Shown one piece after another: positions 20,337-31,200 of a DNA stretch of 42,026 bases (the stretch's first letter is position 1; each line of letters starts with the position of its first letter). The position numbers and the translations under genes are program-made. A model generated the notes under the pieces. It had not been told where the DNA came from and made no database searches. It worked only from the letters and a program-made list of their open reading frames with translations. The DNA comes from Pseudomonadales bacterium. Lineage in GTDB: Bacteria; Pseudomonadota; Gammaproteobacteria; Pseudomonadales; Pseudohongiellaceae. The stretch spans positions 1 to 42,026 of the forward strand of contig JANQSV010000347.1 of NCBI GenBank assembly GCA_028279115.1. The letters are read 5' to 3'.

Positions 20337-22229
20337 ATGCTGAACCGGTATCCGGCGTGGAAGAATCTCCTCGTCCTGCTCGCAGTGGCGCTCGGCATTC
20401 TCTACTCGGTGCCGAACCTGTATCCGGACGACGAGGCGCTCCAGGTCACGCACGAAAGCCGTGAACTCATCCAGCCCGATCTCGACAATATCACCACGGC
20501 GCTCGAAGCCGCCCAATTGCGAACGCTCGCCTCGGAAATCAACGACAGCGGCATTCTCCTGCGCTTCGATACCGTGGAAGAGCAACTGCGCGGCAAGACC
20601 GCCATCGAGGACGCGCTGACCGACGATTACATCGTCGCCCTCAATCTCGCGCCGACCACCCCCGGCTGGATGCAGGCCATCGGCGCCGGCAAGATGAACC
20701 TCGGGCTCGACCTGCAAGGCGGTGTGCATTTCCTGATGGAAGTGGACATCGAGGCCGCGGTGACCAGCCGCATGGAAGACAATCTGAGCAATGTGCGCAG
20801 CATATTGCGCGAATTGCGCATCCGCACCCGCGGCCTGAACATGATCGACTACTCCCATATCGAAGTGCGCTTCGCCAGCGCCAACGACCGGTCCCGGGCG
20901 CGCTCGGAACTGATCGACAATTTCCCCGAACTGCAATTCCAGAATCGCGAGGCCGGCGATGTCTACATCCTCGACCTGCGCATGACCGACGACACCCAGT
21001 TGCAGATCCAGCGCGACACCTTGCAGGCCAACCGCACGACCTTGCTGAACCGGGTCGACGCCCTCGGCGTTGCCGAGCCGACGGTGCAGCAGCAAGGCGC
21101 GAACCGCATCGTCGTCGAATTGCCCGGGGTACAGGATCCAGCCCAGGCGATCCGCATCCTGCAACGCATCGCCACGCTGGAGTTCCATCTCGAAGCGGCG
21201 CTCGGCGCGCCCCGCTCGAGTTACGAAACCTACGATTACGTGGCCCCCGAAGGCGTGTTTCCGGTCAACGTCGACAACGACGTGATCCTGCAGGGCGACC
21301 GCATCAGCAACGTGCGGCCCTCGCTCGACCAGAACGGGCTGCCCCAGGTGCAGATCAGCCTCGACGCCCAGGGCGGCAACCAGATCAACCGGGTCACGCG
21401 CGACAACGTCGGCCGCATGATGGACATCCTGCTGATCGAGACGCGCTCGCGCACCAACCTCGTCATCGACGAGAACGGCCAGGAGGTGGAAGAGGTCGAG
21501 TTCTACGAGGACCGCCGCCTGATCAGCCACGCCCGCATCAATTCGGCCCTCGGCCGGCAGTTCGTGATCACCGGCCTGACCCAGCGCGAGGCCATGGACC
21601 TGTCGCTGCTGATCAGTTCGGGCTCGCTCGCGGCGCCGATGACCATCGTCGAACAATCGGTGATCGGTCCCACCATGGGCCGGGAGAACCTCGAACAGGG
21701 CATTCGCGGTGTGCAGATCGCAGCCATCCTCGTCGTGATTTTCATGCTGCTCTACTACCGGCTATTCGGGCTCGCCGCCAATGTCGCCCTGATCATGAAC
21801 ATCGTGCTGATCTTCGCCGTGTTGTCCTCGGTGCTGCCGGCGACGCTGACCTTGCCCGGAATCGTCGGCATCGTGCTCACCGTCGGCATGGCGGTGGACG
21901 CGAACGTGCTGATATTCACGCGGATCAAGGAAGAGCTGCGCAACGGGCTGCCGCCGCAACAGGCGATCAGCGCCGGTTACGACCGGGCCTTCACGACGAT
22001 TCTCGACGCCAATCTGACGACCTTCCTCGTGGCCGTGGTGCTCTTCACCATCGGCACGGGGCCGGTAAAGGGATTCTCGGTGACGCTGATGATCGGCATC
22101 ATGACCTCGATGTTTACCGCAATCGTCGGCACGCGGGCGCTGGTGAACCTGATCTACGGTGGTCGCCGTGACTTGCGCAGCCTCTCGATCGGCATACTTC
22201 CGATCAAGCCGGCCGGCGGCAAGAGCTGA
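20337..22229 (+). CDS. secD: Protein translocase subunit SecD
   Basis: MLNRYPAWKNLLVLLAVALGILYSVPNLYPDDEALQV; GLDLQGGVHFLMEVD; AVDANVLIFTRIKEELRNG. Confidence 0.97.
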   Translation: MLNRYPAWKNLLVLLAVALGILYSVPNLYPDDEALQVTHESRELIQPDLDNITTALEAAQLRTLASEINDSGILLRFDTVEEQLRGKTAIEDALTDDYIVALNLAPTTPGWMQAIGAGKMNLGLDLQGGVHFLMEVDIEAAVTSRMEDNLSNVRSILRELRIRTRGLNMIDYSHIEVRFASANDRSRARSELIDNFPELQFQNREAGDVYILDLRMTDDTQLQIQRDTLQANRTTLLNRVDALGVAEPTVQQQGANRIVVELPGVQDPAQAIRILQRIATLEFHLEAALGAPRSSYETYDYVAPEGVFPVNVDNDVILQGDRISNVRPSLDQNGLPQVQISLDAQGGNQINRVTRDNVGRMMDILLIETRSRTNLVIDENGQEVEEVEFYEDRRLISHARINSALGRQFVITGLTQREAMDLSLLISSGSLAAPMTIVEQSVIGPTMGRENLEQGIRGVQIAAILVVIFMLLYYRLFGLAANVALIMNIVLIFAVLSSVLPATLTLPGIVGIVLTVGMAVDANVLIFTRIKEELRNGLPPQQAISAGYDRAFTTILDANLTTFLVAVVLFTIGTGPVKGFSVTLMIGIMTSMFTAIVGTRALVNLIYGGRRDLRSLSIGILPIKPAGGKS

Positions 22230-22232
22230 GCT

Positions 22233-23180
22233 ATGGCTGCGCCGCAATTCAAGATCGACTTCATGGGCTTTCGCAAGCCCGCCGCGATCCTGTCCATCTG
22301 CGTGGTGCTGATCTCGCTGGGTTCGCTGGCGGTGAGCGGACTCCAGTTCGGCCTCGATTTCACCAGCGGCACTTCCGTTCGGCTGAATTTCGCCGAGAGC
22401 GCGCAACTCGACGAAGTCGGCGCGCAACTCGAAGAGGCGGGCTACGATGACGCCGTGGTCGTCAATTTCGGCTCCGACCGCGATATTCGCGTACTGCTGC
22501 CGCTCGACCCCAACGCCGAAGTCGCCACCGAGGCGGAACAGGCGGCGCTTACCGGCGAGGCCATTGCAGCTTACCTGCAGGAGCGCAGCGACACCGAGAT
22601 CACCTTGCAGGGCTCGGACTACGTCAGCGCAAAGGTAGGCGAGGAACTCGCCGAACAGGGGGGGCTCGGCATGCTGGTGGCGCTCGGCATCATCATGGTC
22701 TACATCGCCGTGCGCTTCCAGTTCAAGTTTTCCGTCGGCGCCGTAACGGCACTGGCCCATGACCTCATCATCACCCTCGGCATCTTTTCGCTCACGGGCA
22801 TGGAATTCAATCTCAACACCCTGGCGGCGCTGCTCGCCATCATCGGCTACTCGCTCAACGACACCATCGTCGTTTCGGACCGCATCCGCGAGAATTTCCG
22901 CATGTTGCGCAAGACCGAGCCGATCGACACGGTGAATATCTCGCTCAATCAGACCCTGGGCCGAACGCTGATCACCTCATTCACGACCCTGCTCGTGCTG
23001 TTCTCGATCCTGCTGATCGGCGGCGAATCGACCCAGGGATTCGCCATCGCCCTGATCATCGGCGTGATCGTCGGAACCTACTCTTCAATTTACGTCGCAT
23101 CGAACGTTATTATCCTCATGAACGTTACCCGGGAGGATTTGCTTGTTCCCGTCAAGGAAGGCGCGGAAGCGGACGGGTGA
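22233..23180 (+). CDS. secF: Protein translocase subunit SecF
   Basis: GLDFTSGTSVRLNF; IGYSLNDTIVVSDRIRENFR; directly follows secD. Confidence 0.97.
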   Translation: MAAPQFKIDFMGFRKPAAILSICVVLISLGSLAVSGLQFGLDFTSGTSVRLNFAESAQLDEVGAQLEEAGYDDAVVVNFGSDRDIRVLLPLDPNAEVATEAEQAALTGEAIAAYLQERSDTEITLQGSDYVSAKVGEELAEQGGLGMLVALGIIMVYIAVRFQFKFSVGAVTALAHDLIITLGIFSLTGMEFNLNTLAALLAIIGYSLNDTIVVSDRIRENFRMLRKTEPIDTVNISLNQTLGRTLITSFTTLLVLFSILLIGGESTQGFAIALIIGVIVGTYSSIYVASNVIILMNVTREDLLVPVKEGAEADG

Positions 23181-23310
23181 GGCCCGTTCGGCGCAGCCGA
23201 CGAAAAGCGCAGCTTTTCGAGGGCTGAACGGCTCGACAAGGGTGAAGACAAGCGTTTGCGAAGCGCAGCTTCGCGCGCAGGCTGAACGACGCCAAGCTGT
23301 GCTTGGCGGC
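23181..23310. repeat. Array of GCA/TGT-loop hairpins (family B) between secF and mltD
   Basis: CGAAAAGC-GCA-GCTTTTCG (23201-23219), GCGAAGC-GCA-GCTTCGC (23258-23274), GCCAAGC-TGT-GCTTGGC (23291-23307). Confidence 0.85.
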
Positions 23311-23419
23311 TGGACCGTCGAGACTGGGGTTGGTCGAAGCTGAAAGAGTCGCGCCAGGGATGGCATGCATTGCCTGAGATGGAAAAACTGGGTTCTCCAA
23401 TGGAAATCAGGAATTTTCA

Positions 23420-25414
23420 ATGACATCTGAATCAAGCACTGGAGGCTGTCGCGGCTTCCGACTCGTCGCGATTCTGCTCTTCGCCTTGCTTGGCCTGCCG
23501 GTGGCGACCCGGCTACAGGCCAACGACCTGTTCCCCCGACCGCCGGAAATCGAGCCGGCGGTGAATTTCTGGCTCAAGGTCTACACCGAAATCAATACCC
23601 GCAACGGCTATATCCACGACGCCCGGGACTTGTCCGTCATCTACGAGACCGTGGCGTACAACCAGCGCGCCATAAGCAACGCCAGGAACCGGGTCCGCGA
23701 CAACCTGCGCGTGCTCGGCGGCGGCAAACGCGCGGGGCTTACCGCCGGCCAGCGGGAAATCCTCGCGCTGTTTCCGGAAGGCGTGAGCAACCGGACCTTG
23801 AACGCCGCCGCTTCCAACATACGCTTCCAGCTCGGCCAGTCCGACCGCTTTCTCGGCGGCCTGCGGCGTTCGGGCGCTTATCAGGAGCATATCCGCCAGG
23901 TCATCGAGGAAAAGGGCCTGCCGCTGGAACTCGGCATCCTTCCCCACGTCGAGTCATCGTTCAATCCCGGCGCGGTTTCCAGCGCTTCCGCCGCCGGCAT
24001 GTGGCAGTTCGGACGCGCCACCGGCCAGCGTTTCATGCGTATCGACCACATCGTCGACGAGCGCATGGATCCGTATATCGCAACCTATGCGGCGATGAGC
24101 CTGCTCGAATACAACTACAGTATTCTCGGCACCTGGCCGCTTGCGCTGACCGCCTACAATCACGGCGCGGGCGGCATGCGCCGGGCGGTGCGGGAGACTG
24201 GAACGACCGACATCGAAACCATCATCGCCAACTATCGGGGCCGGCTGTTCGGCTTCGCATCGCGCAACTTTTATGCCCAGTTCCTCGCTGTATTGCAGAC
24301 CGAGAACGATCTGGACCGCTATTTCGAGGGCTACAACTTCGATCCCGCGCCGGAGTTTCGCGAAGTTCGGGTCGACGGGTTCGTCGATGCCCAAGTGCTG
24401 GCCGATGCTGTCGGCATCGACCTGGAACAGTTGCGGTCCGACAACCCGGCCTTGCGATCGGCGGTCTGGGAAGGCAACAAACGCATCCCGAGCGGTTTTC
24501 CGGTCAAGCTCAGAGTCGGCCAGGTTCCCCCCGGCGACCTGCTCGCGCTGGTTCCGGGCGATCTGAAATTCGCGGCTCAGACTCCCGATGTCGCCTACGT
24601 GGTGGAGCGCGGGGACAGCCTTTCGTACATCGCGCAACGCTTCGACACCAGCGTTTCGAGACTGGTGGCGCTGAATCAATTGCCCAACCGGCACAGAATC
24701 CAGATCGGCCAGCGGCTGCTGCTGCCCCAGGACAGTCAGGCCGCGGCCGCGGCGGATACCGCCGGCTCCGCTCCGGCGCCTGTCGAACTCGCGATGGAAC
24801 CCGTGCAAGTCGCGAGCAACGAGCCGGTTCGGATCGAAGAGCCGATCCTGCCCCCCGCGGCCGTACTGCCGGACGACCAGGAACTCGACGCGCCGGTTAC
24901 CGACGAGGAAGAACGGGCGGTGGCCATCGATCCGGCGGTGGACGTGGCGCGAAGCAATCGGATCGTGAGCGCGGAACTGGCTGCGGATCCGTCGGACTAC
25001 AGCGTCGACAGCCGCAACACCGTCGAGGTGCAAGCTTCCGAGACGCTCGGCCATTATGCCGAATGGCTGGGTATCACTGCCTGGGACATCCGCCGCCTCA
25101 ACAATATGGCGTTCACGGATCCGGTTATCGTCGGCGAGCGGTTGCAGCTCGATTTCTCCCGCGCGAATATAGCCGCGTTCGAACTCGCGCGGCGCGAGTA
25201 CCACGCGGATCTGCAACAGGAGTTCTTCAGCAACTACCATATCGAGGGTGTGATCAATCACCGGGTGGCGCCCAACGAAAACATCAGCACGCTTGCCAGC
25301 AACCGCTACCTGACGCCGATCTGGCTATTGCGACAATACAATCCCGGGCTCGACATGAACCGCTTGCAAATCGGTCAGGAAATCGTCTTCCCGCAGCTGC
25401 ATCCCGTGCAATAA
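23420..25414 (+). CDS. mltD: Membrane-bound lytic murein transglycosylase D-like (SLT plus LysM repeats)
   Basis: LPHVESSFNPGAVSSASAAGMWQFGRATGQRF (SLT); LALTAYNHGAGGMRRAV; LysM YVVERGDSLSYIAQRFDTSVSRLVALNQL. Confidence 0.93.
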   Translation: MTSESSTGGCRGFRLVAILLFALLGLPVATRLQANDLFPRPPEIEPAVNFWLKVYTEINTRNGYIHDARDLSVIYETVAYNQRAISNARNRVRDNLRVLGGGKRAGLTAGQREILALFPEGVSNRTLNAAASNIRFQLGQSDRFLGGLRRSGAYQEHIRQVIEEKGLPLELGILPHVESSFNPGAVSSASAAGMWQFGRATGQRFMRIDHIVDERMDPYIATYAAMSLLEYNYSILGTWPLALTAYNHGAGGMRRAVRETGTTDIETIIANYRGRLFGFASRNFYAQFLAVLQTENDLDRYFEGYNFDPAPEFREVRVDGFVDAQVLADAVGIDLEQLRSDNPALRSAVWEGNKRIPSGFPVKLRVGQVPPGDLLALVPGDLKFAAQTPDVAYVVERGDSLSYIAQRFDTSVSRLVALNQLPNRHRIQIGQRLLLPQDSQAAAAADTAGSAPAPVELAMEPVQVASNEPVRIEEPILPPAAVLPDDQELDAPVTDEEERAVAIDPAVDVARSNRIVSAELAADPSDYSVDSRNTVEVQASETLGHYAEWLGITAWDIRRLNNMAFTDPVIVGERLQLDFSRANIAAFELARREYHADLQQEFFSNYHIEGVINHRVAPNENISTLASNRYLTPIWLLRQYNPGLDMNRLQIGQEIVFPQLHPVQ

Positions 25415-25484
25415 TCCGCCTCGAGTCATCCGCGGCCAGCCCGGCGCACGCCGCCGCGGCTTTCCCACAAGCAGGAAAAACGAA

Positions 25485-26111
25485 GTGAGCATCAAACTTT
25501 ACGGTATCAATCTGAGCAATTATTACTGCATCCTGAAAGCGATCATGCTGGAAAAGGGGATCGCTTTCGAGGAAGTGGAAGTCAGTCCGAACCAGGATCC
25601 CGATTATCTGACCCGCAGCCCGATGGGCAAGGTGCCCTGTATCGAAACCGACCAGGGATTCCTGACCGAAACCGGCGTCATCATCGACTACCTCGAAGCG
25701 CTGGGCGAGGGGCCGAGCTTTTATCCGGACGACCCTTTCGCCAAGGCCAAGGTGCGGGAACTGATGCGCCACATCGAGTTGTATATCGAATTACCCGCCC
25801 GGCGCCTGTATGGCGAAGTTTTCTTCAACCGCCCCCCGCAGGCGGAGGAAAGAGAGGCTGTACGCAAATTGCTCAAGCGGGGATTCGCCAGCCTCGGAAC
25901 CTTGGCCAGCTTCGATCCCTGGCTCGCCGGTGGCGAGATCACCTGCGCCGACTTTTATTTTCGCTTTACCGCAAGTCTCGCGACCATAGTCTGCCGCAAG
26001 GCGCTGGACTGGGACGCTTACAACGATGTGCCGAACGTCAGGGCGCTGATCGAGCGGCTCAACCAGCGCGAATCGATTCGGCGGGTGATGGCGGATCAGG
26101 GGGCCACCTGA
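25485..26111 (+). CDS. Glutathione S-transferase family protein
   Basis: MSIKLYGINLSNYYCILKAIMLEKGIAFEEVEV; SPMGKVPCIETDQGFLTETGVIIDYLE. Confidence 0.9.
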   Translation: MSIKLYGINLSNYYCILKAIMLEKGIAFEEVEVSPNQDPDYLTRSPMGKVPCIETDQGFLTETGVIIDYLEALGEGPSFYPDDPFAKAKVRELMRHIELYIELPARRLYGEVFFNRPPQAEEREAVRKLLKRGFASLGTLASFDPWLAGGEITCADFYFRFTASLATIVCRKALDWDAYNDVPNVRALIERLNQRESIRRVMADQGAT

Positions 26112-26127
26112 GACCCGGCCCCAACAA

Positions 26128-26763
26128 GTGGAAAGCAATCGGCGGATGCGGCAACAGCAGAACGCTCCGGTGCGGGAGCCGGTCCCGGCCGCCACCGTGG
26201 TGCTTGCCCGGCAGGCGGATTCCGGCGTCGGCATCGAAGTGCTGCTGCTGCGGCGCAGCGCCCGGCTGGTATTTCATGGCGGCCATTGGGTTTTTCCCGG
26301 CGGTCGCATCGATACGGATGATTTCGGCGGCGAGGCGCAGGCCGACCGACTGTATTCCGCCGCGCGCAAGGCCGCCATACGCGAAACCCGCGAGGAAACC
26401 GGACTGGAAATCGACGCCGGCCAATTGATCCATGTGGGCCACTGGACGACGCCGCCGGGCCTGCCGCGCAGATTTTCCACCTGGTTCTTCGTCTGTCCCG
26501 TTTCCCGGCGGACCCGGGTGAAAATCGACCAGGAAGAAATCACCGACTATCGCTGGCTTTCGCCGCGTCAGGCCCTGCAGGATGCCCGCGCGGAAAAGCT
26601 GGTGCTGCCGCGGCCGACCCGAGTCACCTTGTCCGATATCGGCGTCTACGACAACCTCGCCGATCTTGAGCAGGGTCTGAGAAATTGCCGGATCCGGGTT
26701 TTTCCGCCCGATTCCGATCACTATCGTCCCGCCGAAATGGGCTGCCCGGTCAGGACCGGCTGA
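26128..26763 (+). CDS. NUDIX hydrolase
   Basis: GTG start; VFPGGRIDTDDF; AAIRETREETGLEID NUDIX box. Confidence 0.9.
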   Translation: MESNRRMRQQQNAPVREPVPAATVVLARQADSGVGIEVLLLRRSARLVFHGGHWVFPGGRIDTDDFGGEAQADRLYSAARKAAIRETREETGLEIDAGQLIHVGHWTTPPGLPRRFSTWFFVCPVSRRTRVKIDQEEITDYRWLSPRQALQDARAEKLVLPRPTRVTLSDIGVYDNLADLEQGLRNCRIRVFPPDSDHYRPAEMGCPVRTG

Positions 26764-26780
26764 GCCCGAGGAGGAGTCCG

Positions 26781-27365
26781 ATGCCCCAGCCTTCACACGT
26801 CATGGCGCTGGCTGTCCGAAGCCTGGAACAGCTCGAAGCGCAACTCGACGAGGAGATGAGGGAGTATTTCGCGCTATGCAGGGAAAAACTGGGCTTCGTG
26901 CCAAACGTGCTGCTTTCCTACGCGTCGCGGCCGGAAAAGCTGAAGAATTTCGTCGCTTTCTATAACGAATTGATGCTGGGCGAAAGCGGTCTGAGCAAGC
27001 TCGAGCGCGAGATGATCGCCGTCGTCGTTTCGTCCACGAACCATTGCTACTATTGCGTCGTCGCCCACGGGCAGGCGGTGCGGAAACTTTCCGGCGACCC
27101 GGAACTCGGCGAAATGCTCGTCACGAACTATCGCGTCGCCGAACTTTCGCAGCGGCATCGCGCCATGCTCGATTTCGCCCACAAACTTACGACTTCCCCG
27201 AACCTGATCGGCGACCGGGACCGCGCCGCCTTGCGCGAAGCGGGATTCAGCGACGACGAGATATTCGATATCGCGGACACGGCGGGCTTCTTCAACATGT
27301 CCAACCGCGTGGCAAGCGGCATCGACATGATCCCCAACCCGGAATACCACCGCCTCAACCGCTAG
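26781..27365 (+). CDS. Peroxidase-related / AhpD-like (carboxymuconolactone decarboxylase) protein
   Basis: ATG after GAGGAG; LGFVPNVLLSYASRPEKLKNFVAFYNELM; TNHCYYCVVAHGQAVRKLSGD (CxxC..H). Confidence 0.9.
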   Translation: MPQPSHVMALAVRSLEQLEAQLDEEMREYFALCREKLGFVPNVLLSYASRPEKLKNFVAFYNELMLGESGLSKLEREMIAVVVSSTNHCYYCVVAHGQAVRKLSGDPELGEMLVTNYRVAELSQRHRAMLDFAHKLTTSPNLIGDRDRAALREAGFSDDEIFDIADTAGFFNMSNRVASGIDMIPNPEYHRLNR

Positions 27366-27523
27366 TCGTGTTCCCGATAAGCCAATTAGCGACAAAAAAC
27401 ATAGACATGAATGTTAATCAAATAACTTTCGTGTCAATTGAGGATTCTCCGGGCGCCTGCTGGGAAGGGGAAAACTGATAGAATGCATTCGCCCCATGGT
27501 GTCGCATGTAACTTGACGCTTCG

Positions 27524-27536
27524 CTCAAAATTTGAG
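27524..27536. promoter_or_regulatory. Candidate HigA operator palindrome upstream of higB
   Basis: CTCAAA-A-TTTGAG located between TTGACG (27513-27518) and the higB GTG (27548). Confidence 0.45.
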
Positions 27537-27547
27537 ACAGTCGCGGA

Positions 27548-27823
27548 GTGAGAATCAGACGCAAGGCGTTACGGAGGTTCGCCGCCACGGGCGACCCGCG
27601 AGGGCTGCCCGCCGCCAGCGTGGCAAAGTTGGCCCGTATCCTTCATGTGCTGGCCGATGCGCGAACGCCGGAAGACGCGCATCTGCCTGGATTCCGGCTG
27701 CATTCCCTTACCGGCGGGCGTCTGGCCGGAATGTGGAGCATCCGGGTAACGGCGAATTGGCGGATTGTGTTCCGGCTCGAGGGTGGCGAAGCTGTCGATA
27801 TAGACTTGGTGGATTATCACTGA
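27548..27823 (+). CDS. higB: HigB-type toxin (RelE superfamily)
   Basis: LRRFAATGDPRGLPAASVAKLARILHVLADARTPEDAHLPGFRLHSLTGGRLAGMWSIRVTANWRIVFRLEGGEAVDIDLVDYH. Confidence 0.93.
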   Translation: MRIRRKALRRFAATGDPRGLPAASVAKLARILHVLADARTPEDAHLPGFRLHSLTGGRLAGMWSIRVTANWRIVFRLEGGEAVDIDLVDYH

Positions 27824-27837
27824 CGGAGGGCGAAAAG

Positions 27838-28137
27838 ATGTCCAGGACAGGCGATGCGGGCGAGCGCGTGCAACTGCATGATTCCCTCCGGAGGCATCCG
27901 GGGGAATTCCTGCGCCATGAATGCATCCGGGCCGCCGGCCTGACCGTGAAGGAAACGGCGCAACGCTTGGGGATTTCCCGCGCCGGCCTGAATCGCATCC
28001 TTGCCGGCGAAGGTCGGATTACGGCGCGCCTGGCGCTAAGCCTCGAAAACGATTTCGGCTGGAGCACGGCGGAGATGTGGCTGCAGATGCAAGTTGCCTA
28101 TGATCTGGCGCAAGAGCGCATACGGCAAGCAGCATAG
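27838..28137 (+). CDS. higA: HigA-type HTH (XRE) antitoxin
   Basis: HPGEFLRHECIRAAGLTVKETAQRLGISRAGLNRILAGEGRITARLALSLENDFGWSTAEMWLQMQVAYDLA; adjacent to HigB. Confidence 0.93.
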   Translation: MSRTGDAGERVQLHDSLRRHPGEFLRHECIRAAGLTVKETAQRLGISRAGLNRILAGEGRITARLALSLENDFGWSTAEMWLQMQVAYDLAQERIRQAA

Positions 28138-28211
28138 CTTGCGGGCGGCGCTTGCAATCACCGCTGCATAGGTGGGATATTTGGGCTTGGTCGGGGCCGC
28201 GCGGAGTCTTC

Positions 28212-31200
28212 ATGACACATCCCACATTCGCCAGCTTGCACGTCATCCTCGACGAACTGCGCCGGCGCCGCAGCACATTCTTCGTATTGCGCCAACTCAG
28301 CCTGTTTTGCGCCGCGAGCGCTTTGCTGATTTTCGGCTTCGCCCTGCTGTTCAACTCACTGCAGCCCGGACCCGTTGTCAGTCTGCTTCTGCTCGCCGTT
28401 CTGGGCGCTGGAATCGGGCTGCTCTGCTGGCGCCTGATCGGAGTGCTGCGCAACCGTCACGCCACCTTTCAGCGCCTGGCGCATTATGTCGAAGACCATA
28501 TTCCCGACCTCGAACAACGCCTGCTGACCTCGCTCGAATTCACCGAAGACGAACTCCGGTTCGGCCGCCGCGGCGTGTCCCGGCAGTTTATCGCGCAATT
28601 GTGGCGGGACGCGGAACGGCACATGGTGCGCCAGCAGGAGGAAATGGAGGCGATAACGCCGGTGGGACGCTCCCGGGTGGGACTTGCGTCCGGATTTGCC
28701 GCCGTGCTGGCGGTTTCGGTAGTGCTGTTTACTTCGGATTCGCTCAAGGACTCCCTGGGCAACCTGCTCTGGCCGTTCGAGGACGCCGAGATCATCGTCG
28801 TCGGCGAACCGCCGCCGAACATTGAGATTTCCCTGGAGCCGGGGGACGTGCAATTGCAGCGCGGCGACGGCCTCACCGTGGCGGCGCGAGTGACCGGCGC
28901 CGCTCCGGAAGCGCTCACCTTGCGCTTGCAGGACGACAACGTCAACTGGCGCGACATGCCCATGCGACAGGACGGGCGCGGCAGCGACAGCGCCTCTTTC
29001 AGTTATTTCATTCCGAGCCTGCGCGAAGACACGGTCTACTATGTCACCTTCAACCAGGCCGGGTCTCAGGGAAGCGCGCGCAATTCGCAGCAATTCCGCA
29101 TCAGCGTGTACGACCTGCCTCGGGTAGAACAGATCGACGTCGCTTTCGACTATCCGGAGTACACCGGAATGGAAGATTTCGTCGATGAAGACGGCGGCGA
29201 CCTGATCGCGCCGGTGGGCACCGCAGTCGAAGTCAGCGTGACTTTCAACAAGGCCATCGCCGAGGCGCGCCTCGAATTTGCCCAGGCTTTTGAAGAGAGC
29301 GCGGGCGAGGACGCGGCCGGTGAAATCGAGGCCATGCCCGACCTGCCGCTCGCGATCGACGGCAGCGTGGGAACGGCCAGTTTCACGATCGGCCGGGACG
29401 GCGTTTATCGCGTCCAGGCCACCGATAATTCCGATCTTTCCAGCCTCGACCCGCTCGACTACTACATCCGGGCCATCGTCGACCAGCCGCCCGAACTCGC
29501 ATTGCGGCGGCCCGGCCGCGACCAGGACGTCATGCCGCTGGAAGAAGTCATTCTCGAAATCGACGCCAGCGACGATTACGGGCTGACGCGGTTCGACCTC
29601 AATTACAGCGTAGTCGGCCAGGACGAGGTCGTGGTCGATTTCCTGCCGGATGAACGCGTGCGCGACGTTTCCGGCGAACAATTGATCTATCTCGAGGATC
29701 TCGAAGTCGAACCCGGGGATTTCGTCAGCTACTACCTGACCCTGGCCGACAACAACGGCCTTGCGGGTCCCAGCGAAATCATCTCCGACATTTACTTCCT
29801 GCAGGTTATTCCCACCGACCAGGAATTCCGCCGCGGCCAGGGCGGTGGAGGCGGCGGTGGCGGAGGCCAGGGCGGCGACAGCAGCGCGCTCGTCACAATC
29901 CAGAAGGACATCATCGCCGCCACTTGGAAACTGAAGAACCGGGAAAATCAGGCTTCTCCCGAAGACTTCGCCGCGGACGCCGGGATCATTTCCGAATCGC
30001 AGAAGGAAGCAACCGGCCGGGCGCGCATGTCGATCGACCGGCTCTCCGAAAGGCTCAATTTCTCCGACGATTCCTACGATCAGGCGGTGCAGAATCTTTC
30101 GCTGGCGATCGAACAGATGAACCTCGCGGCCCAGGAACTCGACCTCCTGCAGGTCACCAGCGCCTTGCAGCCTGAACAGGCGGCGCTGCAATACATACTG
30201 AGGGCCGAGGCGAGCATCAATCGCACCGAGATCGGCATGCAACAGGGAGGCGGTGGAGGCGGCGGCTCGGCAGCCAGGCAGGAACGCGAGGATCTGCGCG
30301 AGCTGTTCGAGATGGAACTCGGGCAACTCGAAAACCGGTACGAGAATCCAAACAGCCGGGGACAGAGCGCGCAACAGCAGGAAGAAGCGAACAAGCTCGA
30401 AGAACTCGCCCGGCGCCAGGAAGGCCTGACCCGCGCCCAGCGCAATCTCGCCCGCCGCGCCGACCAGTTGACCGAGGAGCAGAAACGCCGCGAACTCGAA
30501 CGCCTGATGCGGCAACAGGAACAATTGAGCCAGGAAGTGCAGCAATTGGCCCAGCAGATGTCACGCGGCCAGCAGTCGTCCAGTTCCGCACAGGGGCAGA
30601 ATTCGCAGAACCCGAGCGGTTCCCCCGAAGCCAGTCCCCAAACCTCGGCCTTGCGCCAGGCCGCCCAGCAAATGCAGGAGGCCGCCGAGAGCGATTCACC
30701 GTCCATAGCCGCCGCGCGCAGCCAGAAGGCGCTGGAGAACCTGCGCCGCCAGCAGCAGCAACTCGGCGAACAGGCCGACCGTTCGGTAAACCAGTTGGCG
30801 CGCAATCTCGGCCAGCGCGGCCAGCAACTGCTCGATCAGCAACGCGAACTGCGCGAGGCCATTGAAGAGGCGGGCCGCGAGATGGGGCTCGGCCAGACCC
30901 GCCAGTCGGTGCGCAACGACGAGGACCTGCAGGAACTGATCGAAGGCCAGCAGCGGCAGCAACAGGATCTCGAGGAAATCGAAGACATGTTGCGCGCCGT
31001 GATCGCGCGCGGCAGCAACGAGGATCAGCGCCTGCTGTCCCAGGTCCAGGAAGCGACGCGCGAGTTGCGTCCCATCCAGGAAGAAATGCAGACCAGCAAC
31101 CGGATTCTCCGCAACGGCATGGTCAATCTCGCGGTCGATATCGAACAGACCATTGAGGAACAGTTGGAAGGGCTGGCGCGCAGTCTCGCGGCGCTCGACT

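Noticed and set aside
20268-21656. 462-aa minus-strand ORF antisense to secD
   Set aside because: Shadow ORF of a highly conserved gene
28356-30545. 729-aa minus-strand ORF antisense to the DUF4175-like gene
   Set aside because: Same shadow-ORF behaviour; no recognisable motif
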